From Suilimivivens sp963638365 (lineage in GTDB: Bacteria; Bacillota; Clostridia; Lachnospirales; Lachnospiraceae), in assembly GCA_963638365.1 (NCBI GenBank), contig CAVHRK010000029.1:1-23909 (forward strand): 23,909 nucleotides of DNA. Direction: 5' to 3'. The position numbers and the translations under genes were made by a program. Shown here one piece after another: positions 8,477-15,137 of the stretch; the stretch's first letter is position 1, and the number at the start of each line of letters is the position of its first letter. Under the pieces are notes generated by a model. It saw nothing but the letters and a program-made list of their open reading frames with translations. It was not told the DNA's origin and made no database searches.

Positions 8477-9700
8477 TTACGACACCCGGTCATCCGCATT
8501 CCGCTCCCAGATACCGATCACCATAACGGTCATATCATCCCGGATATGTCCTCTGGACTGCTGGATACAGTATCGCAAAATGGTATTCGCCATTTCTCCC
8601 GGATTTTCCACGGTAAGACTTCCTATAAATTCCGACAGCATATCCTCTCCGATTCCCTGTGACAGTGCATCAAGTATCCCATCCGAAATCATAATAATAT
8701 AATCGCCATCCATCAGGGTTCGTCCAATGCTTTCCACATCCGGCTTCTGGAAAATACCAAGCGGCAGGTTTCCGGAAGAAATACGTTCCACCAGATGCTG
8801 CCTCTTAATATAGGAACTGGAGCTTCCCACCTTTACGAAATGGCATTCCCCGCTATACAGATCGAGACTGCACACATCAAGTGTTGACATATTACTCTGC
8901 TCTCCACCGGAAAGCAGGGTGCTGTTAATCATCTGGATTGCCATTTCCATCTGGAAACCTGCCTCTAAAAAGCGCTGTACCAGCTCTACCACCATTGTGC
9001 TGTCCGCACAGGCTTTGTCCCCGGACCCCATTCCATCCGACAATACCGCCGTAAGATTTCCTGTTTCCATTTCAAAAAAACTGTAATTATCCCCGGAAAT
9101 CTGTTCCGTTTCCTTTACGGCTTTTGCTACTCCCGTCAGGGTATGAAATTTCGATTCCTCGACATAATACAGGGTTTCAACCCCCTCCGATAAAAAGAAC
9201 TTATTATCCTGCCTGCTGCTTAGGTGTGTTCCCAGAAGAACAGACAGCAGATCTCCGACCTCATCCGAAGAAAGCGGATTTTTGCCTTTGCTTTTCAGTG
9301 TTACCGAGATTTCCGTACGCCCGTTTTCATTTTCTATCAGATACAGATTTTTTAACTGCAATTCCATTTCCTTAAATGCATGGGCAATCTGCTTGAACCT
9401 CCTGCTGCTCATGGGAACACATCTCCGGTTCTCTCTTGCAAGCTCCATCATAATCTTGGACATTTCCCGCAACTGATCTACCATCAGACTTTTATTCTCC
9501 GAAAGCTTCTTCTGCCAGAGAATATCCCTTCTGTCTATGGCTTCCCTGCACGCTTTATCACTTGGTTCCTCATTCCCGCTGTCTTCCAGATTTAAAGCCA
9601 GTTCGCGGATCGAATCTGCGTAGGTCATCAATTTTCTCTTCCCGTAATCCGGCAGAATACTTGCGAAGGATTCTTTATCCATATCCGGTTGTCTTTTCAT
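8477..9700 (-). CDS. spoIIE: SpoIIE-like PP2C phosphatase lacking the membrane domain
   Basis: In spore formers, SpoIIE dephosphorylates SpoIIAA to activate sigma-F in the forespore and takes part in polar septation. This protein has 407 residues against roughly 800 for usual homologues. It starts in the cytoplasmic linker (helical region about 50-120) and contains a complete PP2C domain. Likely metal-binding acids are Asp204 (SGDNY), Asp222 (DGMGSG), Asp340 (ISDGILD) and Asp388/389 (RDDMTV). There is no membrane-spanning segment, and only 200 bp separate it from divIC, so the ten-helix N-terminal domain is absent rather than mis-called. AAGGGGTG about 7-8 nt before the ATG supports this start. 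Position between divIC and tilS identifies it as the spoIIE locus. It may be a remodelled soluble phosphatase or a remnant. Confidence 0.88.
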   Translation of the reverse strand: MKRQPDMDKESFASILPDYGKRKLMTYADSIRELALNLEDSGNEEPSDKACREAIDRRDILWQKKLSENKSLMVDQLREMSKIMMELARENRRCVPMSSRRFKQIAHAFKEMELQLKNLYLIENENGRTEISVTLKSKGKNPLSSDEVGDLLSVLLGTHLSSRQDNKFFLSEGVETLYYVEESKFHTLTGVAKAVKETEQISGDNYSFFEMETGNLTAVLSDGMGSGDKACADSTMVVELVQRFLEAGFQMEMAIQMINSTLLSGGEQSNMSTLDVCSLDLYSGECHFVKVGSSSSYIKRQHLVERISSGNLPLGIFQKPDVESIGRTLMDGDYIIMISDGILDALSQGIGEDMLSEFIGSLTVENPGEMANTILRYCIQQSRGHIRDDMTVMVIGIWERNADDRVS

Positions 9701-9767
9701 GTCCGTTCACCCCTTCTATTTAAGCAATGTCCTGATGGATACACACATCTATGGCATCGTAAAGAAC

Positions 9768-9801
9768 ATTATACACAGGGGCTTCGGTATATTTTGTCGT
9801 A
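9768..9801 (-). promoter_or_regulatory. Candidate Spo0A-type promoter of the spoIIE-like gene
   Basis: On the minus strand a perfect TATAAT (9768-9773) lies 21 bp downstream of ACGACA (9795-9800). Read on the plus strand the latter is TGTCGTA, a 6/7 match to the Spo0A box TGTCGAA. A 21-22 bp spacing with a 0A box in place of a normal -35 is known for the spoIIE and spoIIG promoters of Bacillus subtilis. Initiation would be about 60 nt before the start codon. No better sigma-A -35 exists at 16-18 bp. Confidence 0.5.
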
Positions 9802-9830
9802 TTTAGGTGTTGGTGAAAATTTCTGTAAGC

Positions 9831-9867
9831 CTTTGGCTCGCATTCTCTAAGTGCTCTACATAAAAAA
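9831..9867 (-). repeat. Intergenic repeat immediately after the divIC terminator (copy 1)
   Basis: This 37-bp segment is identical at 31 positions to 11473-11509, which likewise begins in the T run of a terminator and reads outward from it on the minus strand. The shared core is GTAGAGCACTTA followed by a GAAxGCxAGCC-like stretch. It does not look coding. Confidence 0.6.
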
Positions 9868-9898
9868 CTGCTTGCATCCATCCAAGATACAGGCAGTT
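9862..9898 (-). terminator. Intrinsic terminator of the rqcP-yabP-yabQ-divIC run
   Basis: On the minus strand, directly after the divIC stop, AACTGC-C-TGTATC pairs with GATGCA-A-GCAGTT (one C-A mismatch, one G-T wobble) around a 7-nt loop. A T-rich tail follows. It separates the divIC operon from the spoIIE promoter. Confidence 0.75.
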
Positions 9899-9900
9899 CT

Positions 9901-10206
9901 CTAATTCTCATCCTTAAACAGGATCTCTCCTTCATATACAAGTCCGAGCTTATCACGGGCCACTTCCTCAATATATTTCTTGGTCTGCGTGTAAGTCTCG
10001 TACTCTTTAATTTCTTCTGCGCGCTGCTGCTCCTCCTCAATCTGAAGAGCAAGCTCCTCTTCCCGCTTCGCATAGTAGGCTTTCTTCTCCCGAAGCTCAA
10101 TACTTTTGATTCCTACTACAACCAGCATCATCAGAAGCACCAGCGTCACCAGAAATATTCCTGTTCTATTTTGTCGTCGTTTTTTATATGCAGCTTTCCT
10201 GGCCAT
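9901..10206 (-). CDS. divIC: Septum formation initiator family protein (DivIC/FtsB)
   Basis: DivIC is a small bitopic division protein that assembles with FtsL and DivIB/FtsQ at the septum. The 101-residue product has a basic cytoplasmic head (ARKAAYKKRRQNR), one membrane helix (about residues 17-36), and a Glu/Lys/Gln-rich coiled coil (about 40-75). The conserved end is EEVARDKLGLVYEGEILF, resembling the (A/E)R(D/E)(K)LGxVxPGE motif of the family. A TTG seven codons upstream could extend the frame, but GGAG 7 nt before the ATG at 10206 supports the shorter form. It starts 23 bp after the yabQ stop and is the last gene before the terminator. Confidence 0.9.
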   Translation of the reverse strand: MARKAAYKKRRQNRTGIFLVTLVLLMMLVVVGIKSIELREKKAYYAKREEELALQIEEEQQRAEEIKEYETYTQTKKYIEEVARDKLGLVYEGEILFKDEN

Positions 10207-10228
10207 TTTACTTCTCCGTGTACACAAA

Positions 10229-10725
10229 CTATTTCTGCGTGTGTTTACATAATGTTATTTTAAGTAATTTTATGCAAACCGTCAACCTCTTTTTTAGGGA
10301 TCGCAATATTTTTATATTACGGTGCCCAAGTCGCTTACTTTTCTTGTAAATATAAGCTTTTCCGGCATTTATAGGTGTCAGAATTTTCCGAACCACAAGA
10401 TATAGTATGTGTAGAATGCTCTTTCCTATTGTTGACATAATATTTATGTAACATTTGCTTATTGTTTTCTTATAAAGAAATGCTCCCAATATGGCTCCAC
10501 CAACTGCAAACCATCGCAAAATACCATTATTTTCTTCTACAAGAAAGAGAAATACTCCCCAGGCACAGATCAGCCAGAAGAAAAAATCCTCCAACGAAAT
10601 CCAGAACTGTCCATGACGGATCACACGCCTAATGATCAACAGGCCGTCGTAAAACAATGCCATGACAATTCCGGTCAGGAAGGAATGAAAAAAAGGAGCA
10701 GTTCTTCCGTGATTTCCTGACTCAT
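10229..10725 (-). pseudogene. yabQ: yabQ, spore cortex biosynthesis protein, split by a one-base frame change
   Basis: YabQ is a multi-pass membrane protein made in the mother cell and needed for cortex formation in Bacillus. An ATG at 10725, 5 nt after the yabP stop, begins MSQEITEELLLFF, the expected YabQ N-terminus, but this frame stops at 10675. The family-like continuation HSFLTGIV followed by MALFYDGLLIIRR is in the -1 frame. It runs open to 10229, with membrane segments and a basic tail. The switch is at seven consecutive T (plus-strand A7, 10688-10694); eight T would restore a 165-residue protein. Possible causes are a true mutation, a sequencing error, or frameshifting or slippage at T TTT TTC. 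If none applies, an internal ATG at 10663 would give only a 144-residue fragment. Confidence 0.8.
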
Positions 10726-10730
10726 ACGCC

Positions 10731-11021
10731 TTACTTAAACAGTCTGCCGAGGAGCGATTCAGTCCGTTCCGTCCGGCTTCCCTGTTCGGAATAAGTTACG
10801 CTGTCAATCCGTCCGTCGATATCGACCTCGCCTTTATCCAGCATCAGACGGCTCACATGAAGTTCTTTTCCCTTCATCATAAGCATTCCCTGATCCGTCT
10901 CCAGAATAATTTCATTCTCATCAAACGACAGAACATCGCTTACTCCTGTGAGATTTCCGCATCTCCGGTTGTTAAGGATCAGTTTATGCGCCTTTTTATT
11001 AATTGATGTATTATCTTCCAT
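10731..11021 (-). CDS. yabP: YabP-family sporulation protein
   Basis: YabP is a small soluble protein made under the mother-cell sporulation sigma factor and needed, with YabQ, for cortex assembly in Bacillus. The 96-residue product shows the family pattern: HKLILNNRRCGNLTGVSDV, a SFDENEIILETDQGMLMMKG strand pair, LHVSRLMLDKGEVDIDG and a final SVTYSE. The ATG at 11039 has no ribosome binding site. The ATG at 11021 has AGGAG about 9 nt upstream and is preferred. The gene lies between the S4-domain gene and yabQ as in other Firmicutes. It appears intact even though yabQ is not. Confidence 0.88.
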   Translation of the reverse strand: MEDNTSINKKAHKLILNNRRCGNLTGVSDVLSFDENEIILETDQGMLMMKGKELHVSRLMLDKGEVDIDGRIDSVTYSEQGSRTERTESLLGRLFK

Positions 11022-11104
11022 CCTCCATGACTCCTGCATTTTGCTCTAAATAACTATATGTCCGTCATGGAAAATAAATGACAACTTTCTATTTCACAAA
11101 TGTC

Positions 11105-11344
11105 TTACAGGTATCGGAATAATTCTTTGGCTTCGTCCTTCTTAACCACTTCCTGAACCGAAAGCACTTCAACCTTCACATCCTTATTTCCAAAAGCAAT
11201 CGTAATCGTATCGCCCTCTTTGACATTCGTGGATGCCTTGGCCGGCTTGTCATTCACCAGTACTCTGCCTGCGTCACAGGCCTCGTTGGCTACGGTTCTT
11301 CTTTTAATTAAACGGGATACCTTTAAATATTTGTCGAGTCTCAT
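11105..11344 (-). CDS. rqcP: S4-domain RNA-binding protein (RqcP/YabO/Hsp15 type)
   Basis: This 79-residue protein is essentially one S4 RNA-binding domain (MRLDKYLKVSRLIKRRTVANEACDAG onward), with the ALxVN-like segment GRVLVNDKPAKASTNVKEGD typical of Hsp15/YabO. RqcP binds stalled 50S-peptidyl-tRNA complexes and assists RqcH in poly-alanine tailing during ribosome quality control, by family knowledge. AAGGA lies 8 nt before the ATG. It opens the rqcP-yabP-yabQ-divIC run. The 160 bp between it and the HU terminator are filled by repeat-like sequence, and I could not pick a clear promoter there. Confidence 0.93.
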   Translation of the reverse strand: MRLDKYLKVSRLIKRRTVANEACDAGRVLVNDKPAKASTNVKEGDTITIAFGNKDVKVEVLSVQEVVKKDEAKELFRYL

Positions 11345-11509
11345 ATAATGTCCTTCTATTTTGCACTAATTATCAAAATGCTCTACTTGTCCCTCTCACT
11401 AAACTCTTGCTTCGCTTCTGCTCGCACTCGTTAAGTGTTCCGGACTGGTTCGCACTAAATTCAAGCTGCGCCCTCTGGCTTGCTTTCATTAAGTGCTCTA
11501 CACAAAAAA
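11345..11509 (-). repeat. Cluster of degenerate intergenic repeat units between hup and rqcP
   Basis: From the T run of the HU terminator toward rqcP, the minus strand carries at least two related units with GxRCACTTAAYGA followed by a GC(A/G)AGC block (near 11473-11500 and 11418-11441), separated by AGTTTAGTG-like words. GTAGAGCA recurs near 11374-11381. The first unit matches the copy at 9831-9867. No reading frame or stable fold was seen. Confidence 0.5.
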
Positions 11510-11540
11510 GAGTGCCGTTGCATACATAGCAGCGACACTC
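11504..11540 (-). terminator. Intrinsic terminator of the HU gene
   Basis: Twenty bases past the hup stop, a 12-bp stem on the minus strand (GAGTGTCGCTGC with GCAACGGCACTC; one mismatch, one wobble) encloses a 7-nt loop. Six T follow. Confidence 0.85.
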
Positions 11541-11559
11541 CGAATCGTTCCAAACAATA

Positions 11560-11832
11560 TTAGTTGATGGAATCCTTTAAAGCCTTACCAGCTTTAAACT
11601 TAGGAGCCTTAGAAGCAGGAATGCTCATGGTCTTACCGGTCTGAGGATTTCTTCCTTCTCTTGCTGCTCTCTTGGATACTTCGAATGTACCGAATCCAAC
11701 TAACTGAACCTTTCCATCCTTCTTAAGTTCTTCAGCAACAACATCTGTAAATGCCTTTAATGCCTTTTCTGCGTCTTTCTTGGATAAGCCGGCTGCATCA
11801 GCCATAGCTGCAACTAATTCTGTTTTGTTCAT
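11560..11832 (-). CDS. hup: HU-family DNA-binding protein
   Basis: This is a histone-like nucleoid protein of 90 residues that bends and compacts DNA as a dimer. It is nearly colinear with classical HU: MNKTELVAAMADAAGLSKKDAEKAL at the helical base, then GFGTFEVSKRAAREGRNPQTGK leading into the DNA-gripping beta arm, then IPASKAPKFKAGKALKD. AGGAGG 8 nt before the ATG is the best ribosome binding site in the window, fitting high expression. It has its own promoter and terminator and is therefore a single-gene unit, in its usual place upstream of rqcP. Confidence 0.97.
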   Translation of the reverse strand: MNKTELVAAMADAAGLSKKDAEKALKAFTDVVAEELKKDGKVQLVGFGTFEVSKRAAREGRNPQTGKTMSIPASKAPKFKAGKALKDSIN

Positions 11833-11932
11833 TTGAACTTCCTCCTATTTATTTGAGTGTATTCTTTGATATCTTATATTCGATATCCATTGACGATGGA
11901 ACGATCTGCCCCTTTACAAACGTCTACTATTA

Positions 11933-11961
11933 TATATAGCGTTTTTACCCCTGTTTGTCAA
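11933..11961 (-). promoter_or_regulatory. Strong sigma-A promoter of hup
   Basis: On the minus strand TTGACA (11956-11961), 17 bp, TATATA (11933-11938). Initiation would be about 94 nt before the hup start codon. The leader contains two small inverted repeats: TCCAT/ATGGA, and GATATC twice, 8 nt apart. Confidence 0.8.
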
Positions 11962-12147
11962 GGTAAATTTGGATTAAAATGCAGATTTTTCAAGGTTTTC
12001 CACAAATTTCCCGTCCAAAAACAAGTAGTCTGTTAAAAACTCGAAATCGTTTTTTGTCGAACGTTCTGCTGCTTATTTCCTATTGTAAAATTTTCCGTAA
12101 CTATTGAACACCTTCACAGTTACGATTTTCCTTGCCATGATATAGAA
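11962..12147. other. Non-coding spacer between the MATE gene and the hup promoter
   Basis: The full gap between hup and the MATE gene is 315 bp. Its hup-proximal part is the hup leader and promoter. This remainder is AT-rich and has no credible reading frame. It holds the palindrome at 12097-12123 and one exact Spo0A-box 7-mer at 12055-12061, which is expected by chance at about this frequency. Confidence 0.6.
12097..12123. repeat. Dispersed imperfect palindrome, copy A
   Basis: A 27-bp element bounded by GTAACT and AGTTAC lies 24 bp downstream of the MATE stop. Its reverse complement matches 21776-21802 at 23 of 27 positions. The minus-strand version can form a hairpin with an inner TGAA/TTCA pair followed by GGAAAATTTT, so it may serve as a weak terminator for the MATE gene. 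Confidence 0.55.
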
Positions 12148-13476
12148 TTATACCTTATAACTTTTACGATAAATCGAAAAAGCGAACACCGCTGTCACAA
12201 TCTCTGTCACCGGAAAAGCATAAAACACTCCATCAGCCCCCCATACTCTGCTCAAAAGGAGCGCTGCCGGAATAATCACGACCACATATCTTGACAAGGA
12301 GATCCATAAGGAGGCCATTCCCATTCCAAGTCCTTCCAATGTTCCGGAACAGGTAACCGAAACCGCCGACACGATAAATCCAAGACTAATGATATGAAGT
12401 GCCATCACACCAATGTTTATGGTTTCCGGATTCGTGGTAAATAACCCGATCATCTGTCCGGGAATCAGGAAAGAAAGCAGCATTCCAACTGCCATCACGC
12501 CTGCTGTAAGATACAGGGCTGTCCGGAAAATCTGTTCCACACGTTTCCGCTCCCCTGCGCCATAGTTAAAGCTGACCAGTGGGCGAATCCCCTGAATAAT
12601 TCCATTCGCTGAAAGATAGATAAAGGTCTGCAGCTTATAATACGCACCAAGCACCAGCACATATGTTTCTGAAAATGCCGACAGAATTCCATTCAGAGAG
12701 GAAATCAGCAGGGAAGGCAGCGCCATATTTAAGGAAGCAGGAATACCTACCGCATACAATCTCTGCATCAGTTCGCGGTTAAAGGAGATATTCTTCGTTG
12801 CAAAGGAAACCGGCAATGGACGGAATATATGGAAAAAAATATAAACCAGCAGGGTAATTGTCTGCCCGATTCCGGTAGCATAGGCAGCGCCCGCCATTCC
12901 CATCTCCGGAAAAGGACCAATTCCGAAGATCATCAAAGGATCCAGAACAATATTGGCTATAAACCCGCACATCATACTGATCATGGAAACCTTCATTCTG
13001 CCAACCGCCTGGAAAATCTTTTCCATGGAAATACCAAGCATAATAATGACAGAAAACAGAAAAGCCCGATTCGCATAAACAAGCCCCATGCGGATGATTT
13101 CTTCGTTATCGGTAAATAAAGACAGAAATTTCGGCATTCCCAGCATACAGACCACCATCAGAACAACACCATGGATGATGCTTAAAAGAAGTCCCGTAAC
13201 TGCTGCCTGATCTGCCTGTTTTTTATCTCCCGCGCCAAGGCAGAAGGCTACTCTGGCATTCATACCGATACCAAATCCCACCGCAATCGCAGTCATCAGA
13301 TTCTGAACCGGGTAAACCAGAGAAAGAGCCGTCATCGCATTTTCATTGATTTTTGCCACAAAATAACTGTCTACAATATTATACAGGGAATTTACTGCCA
13401 TGGAAATCACCATCGGAAGCGACATCGAAATCACCAGTGGCAGTATTTTCTTTTCCTTCATAAAATTCTGGTCCAT
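12148..13476 (-). CDS. MATE family efflux transporter
   Basis: This 442-residue, roughly 12-helix membrane protein belongs to the multidrug and toxic compound extrusion family, which exports cationic compounds by Na+ or H+ antiport. The N-terminal half begins LPLVISMSLPMVISMAVNSLYNIVDSYFVAK, a typical MATE TM1 with the NIVD motif. The two six-helix halves are visible (about 15-215 and 235-435), with the internal repeat SFNYGAGERKRVEQIFR matching the loop of the N-terminal lobe. AAGGAG lies 10 nt before the ATG; Met6 is a weaker alternative. It is transcribed from its own strong promoter with a 116-nt leader carrying a perfect hairpin, which suggests post-transcriptional control. The substrate is unknown. 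Confidence 0.93.
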   Translation of the reverse strand: MDQNFMKEKKILPLVISMSLPMVISMAVNSLYNIVDSYFVAKINENAMTALSLVYPVQNLMTAIAVGFGIGMNARVAFCLGAGDKKQADQAAVTGLLLSIIHGVVLMVVCMLGMPKFLSLFTDNEEIIRMGLVYANRAFLFSVIIMLGISMEKIFQAVGRMKVSMISMMCGFIANIVLDPLMIFGIGPFPEMGMAGAAYATGIGQTITLLVYIFFHIFRPLPVSFATKNISFNRELMQRLYAVGIPASLNMALPSLLISSLNGILSAFSETYVLVLGAYYKLQTFIYLSANGIIQGIRPLVSFNYGAGERKRVEQIFRTALYLTAGVMAVGMLLSFLIPGQMIGLFTTNPETINIGVMALHIISLGFIVSAVSVTCSGTLEGLGMGMASLWISLSRYVVVIIPAALLLSRVWGADGVFYAFPVTEIVTAVFAFSIYRKSYKV

Positions 13477-13517
13477 TACTTCTAGTCTCCTTGTTACTAT
13501 TCCTTATAAACGCAACG

Positions 13518-13545
13518 CGCCACGCAGTGATAACACTGCGTGGCG
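13518..13545. repeat. Perfect 12-bp GC-rich hairpin in the MATE mRNA leader
   Basis: CGCCACGCAGTG and CACTGCGTGGCG enclose ATAA. In the MATE transcript the hairpin is preceded, not followed, by seven U, so it is not a terminator in that direction. It ends about 41 nt before the start codon. On the plus strand it is followed by A7, also not a terminator. Confidence 0.8.
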
Positions 13546-13598
13546 AAAAAAAGATCTCTCCTGAAAAATCCACTTCCCCGAAGGGTTTTATGTGACGT

Positions 13599-13627
13599 AC
13601 TATATCATAGGTTTCCCTTGCTGTCAA
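13599..13627 (-). promoter_or_regulatory. Strong extended -10 sigma-A promoter of the MATE gene
   Basis: On the minus strand TTGACA (13622-13627), 17 bp, TATAGT (13599-13604), with TGA directly before the -10 hexamer (extended -10). It starts only 19 bp past the stop of the PEGA gene, so the MATE gene has independent transcription. Confidence 0.85.
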
Positions 13628-13645
13628 ACGTTTCCAACAAATCTC

Positions 13646-15049
13646 CTACTTTACACTGACGGAATTTCCGCTCACAGAGTTTCCACTCACGGAATTTCCG
13701 CTGACCGTATTCTGCGTCTTAACGGTATTGCCTGAAACACTGTTGCCGCTGACTGTTGAGCCGTTCTCCGGTTCCAGATCTGGGAAGGAATAAACCACAT
13801 TTTGATCATCGTCTGCCACTTCAATCGAATAGCTCTTCGTTACATAACCGGACTTACGGAAGGTAAGGACATGCGTTCCCGCGGTCTTCGTATAGGTAAC
13901 CGGTGCATAACCCTTATACAGGTTGTCCTCATATACTTCTGCCCCAGCCGGAGTCTGAATGGTAATCGTTGCACTTTCCTTCTTATCCGAAGCCCATGAA
14001 ATATCATTATCCGATACCGAACTCTTACTCTGGGTCAGATTCATCTGAAGCTTCAATGGTTCTTCACCCGTAACCTCGAAGTACTGGCTCACCGTATCAT
14101 AACCGGAAGCACTGACGGTAAGCTGATGCATTCCCACCGGCAGCTTTAAAGTATAAAACTGGTTAATCAGATTGTTATCAATATATACCGAAGCACTCTG
14201 CGGAGTAATGTCAAAGGTCACCTGTCCGCTTTCCGGAACCGGTTTTTCGATATCTCCAAGATCCAGTGTCGTGATCTCATCCCGGCGGATCTCCACCTCA
14301 CGGCTTTCATCCAGAAGATCTGTTGTCAGCCGCACCTGATAACTGCCCTCCGGTACAGAAAACAGCATTTCCGGCGAAAGCTGTGAAATTACGGTCTGTC
14401 CGATCTCAATCCAGCCGCCAACAAAATACTCCTCATTCTTAAGCTCCAGATAGCCGTGCCCACGATCCACACGGATGCTCAGAACCTCCTGACCGATTCC
14501 CTGCATGGAAATCACATCCTGACTTATAACCTGCTCCGGCAGAATCTCCTCCTGCCCGGAAAAAACAAGGAGCTGGTCGCTTAAATGATATTCTTCCTGA
14601 CCAACCGTAATCGTCCGGTTTTCAGTATTCATGCTGAATTTCTGGATATCTCCGTAATTCCAGGAATCCGGATTGATCTGCAAAGATCCCATCTTTTCCA
14701 GGTTACTGTTATAAGCAAGCGTCACAATACTTCCCGGAATGAGCTGATCCACAGTCAGCGGACCGCCATATTTATCCGTAAGCACGGTTGCCCCATCATA
14801 GGAAAGCGTCTTGTCTTCCCTCTGATTCAGCTCACAGATCGTAATCGTCTGCGCCTCTTTATCCACACGCTTAACCACTCCGGAAGCACTGGATATATAA
14901 ATATCCACCGGCTCCTCCTGCGTATTCTCAAAAGAACTCTCAAACGTGGATTCCTGTGCAAGTCCGGTACTGCTGCAGCCTGTCGTAGCAAGACACAATA
15001 CCGTACACAGCGCAATAATTTTATTTTGTTCCTTTCGAAGTTTCTTCAT
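13646..15049 (-). CDS. PEGA-domain lipoprotein with a Val-Ser-Gly-Asn repeat tail
   Basis: Function unknown. The 467-residue protein starts with a lipoprotein signal (basic KKLRKEQNK, a hydrophobic stretch and Cys25 in ATTGCSS), so it is probably anchored outside the membrane. After a region of about 240 residues rich in beta strand come two PEGA domains, approximately 270-325 (ITPQSASVYIDNNLINQFY) and 355-410 (IQTPAGAEVYEDNLYKGYAP). PEGA domains are associated with surface and wall-linked proteins. The last 35-40 residues are a low-complexity tail of six (S/T)VSGN units. The ATG at 15061 lacks a ribosome binding site, while the one at 15049 has GAGG 6 nt before it. It lies downstream of the CotS-like gene, separated by a nested inverted repeat. 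Confidence 0.85.
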   Translation of the reverse strand: MKKLRKEQNKIIALCTVLCLATTGCSSTGLAQESTFESSFENTQEEPVDIYISSASGVVKRVDKEAQTITICELNQREDKTLSYDGATVLTDKYGGPLTVDQLIPGSIVTLAYNSNLEKMGSLQINPDSWNYGDIQKFSMNTENRTITVGQEEYHLSDQLLVFSGQEEILPEQVISQDVISMQGIGQEVLSIRVDRGHGYLELKNEEYFVGGWIEIGQTVISQLSPEMLFSVPEGSYQVRLTTDLLDESREVEIRRDEITTLDLGDIEKPVPESGQVTFDITPQSASVYIDNNLINQFYTLKLPVGMHQLTVSASGYDTVSQYFEVTGEEPLKLQMNLTQSKSSVSDNDISWASDKKESATITIQTPAGAEVYEDNLYKGYAPVTYTKTAGTHVLTFRKSGYVTKSYSIEVADDDQNVVYSFPDLEPENGSTVSGNSVSGNTVKTQNTVSGNSVSGNSVSGNSVSVK

Positions 15050-15088
15050 AAAGTACCTCATATCTTATCTGAAAATACCACATTTATA

Positions 15089-15137
15089 TAACTAACACCA
15101 TGCAGTCTGCTATAATCTGCATGACTCTGATTAGTTA
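15089..15137. repeat. Nested inverted repeat between the CotS-like and PEGA genes
   Basis: Outer 7-bp arms TAACTAA/TTAGTTA (15089-15095 and 15131-15137) enclose inner 7-bp arms CATGCAG/CTGCATG (15099-15105 and 15117-15123). The outer arm includes the CotS-like stop codon. There is no T run after it, so it is not a standard terminator. Confidence 0.6.

Noticed and set aside
9720..10100. 126-codon minus-strand frame overlapping divIC
   Set aside because: Its first half is divIC read in another frame and its second half runs through a terminator, a repeat and a promoter. It is not a remnant of the SpoIIE membrane domain, because no hydrophobic helices are present.
12055..12061. Exact Spo0A box TGTCGAA upstream of hup
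   Set aside because: A 7-mer is expected about three times by chance in a window of this size on both strands. It has no tandem partner and is about 95 bp from the hup promoter.
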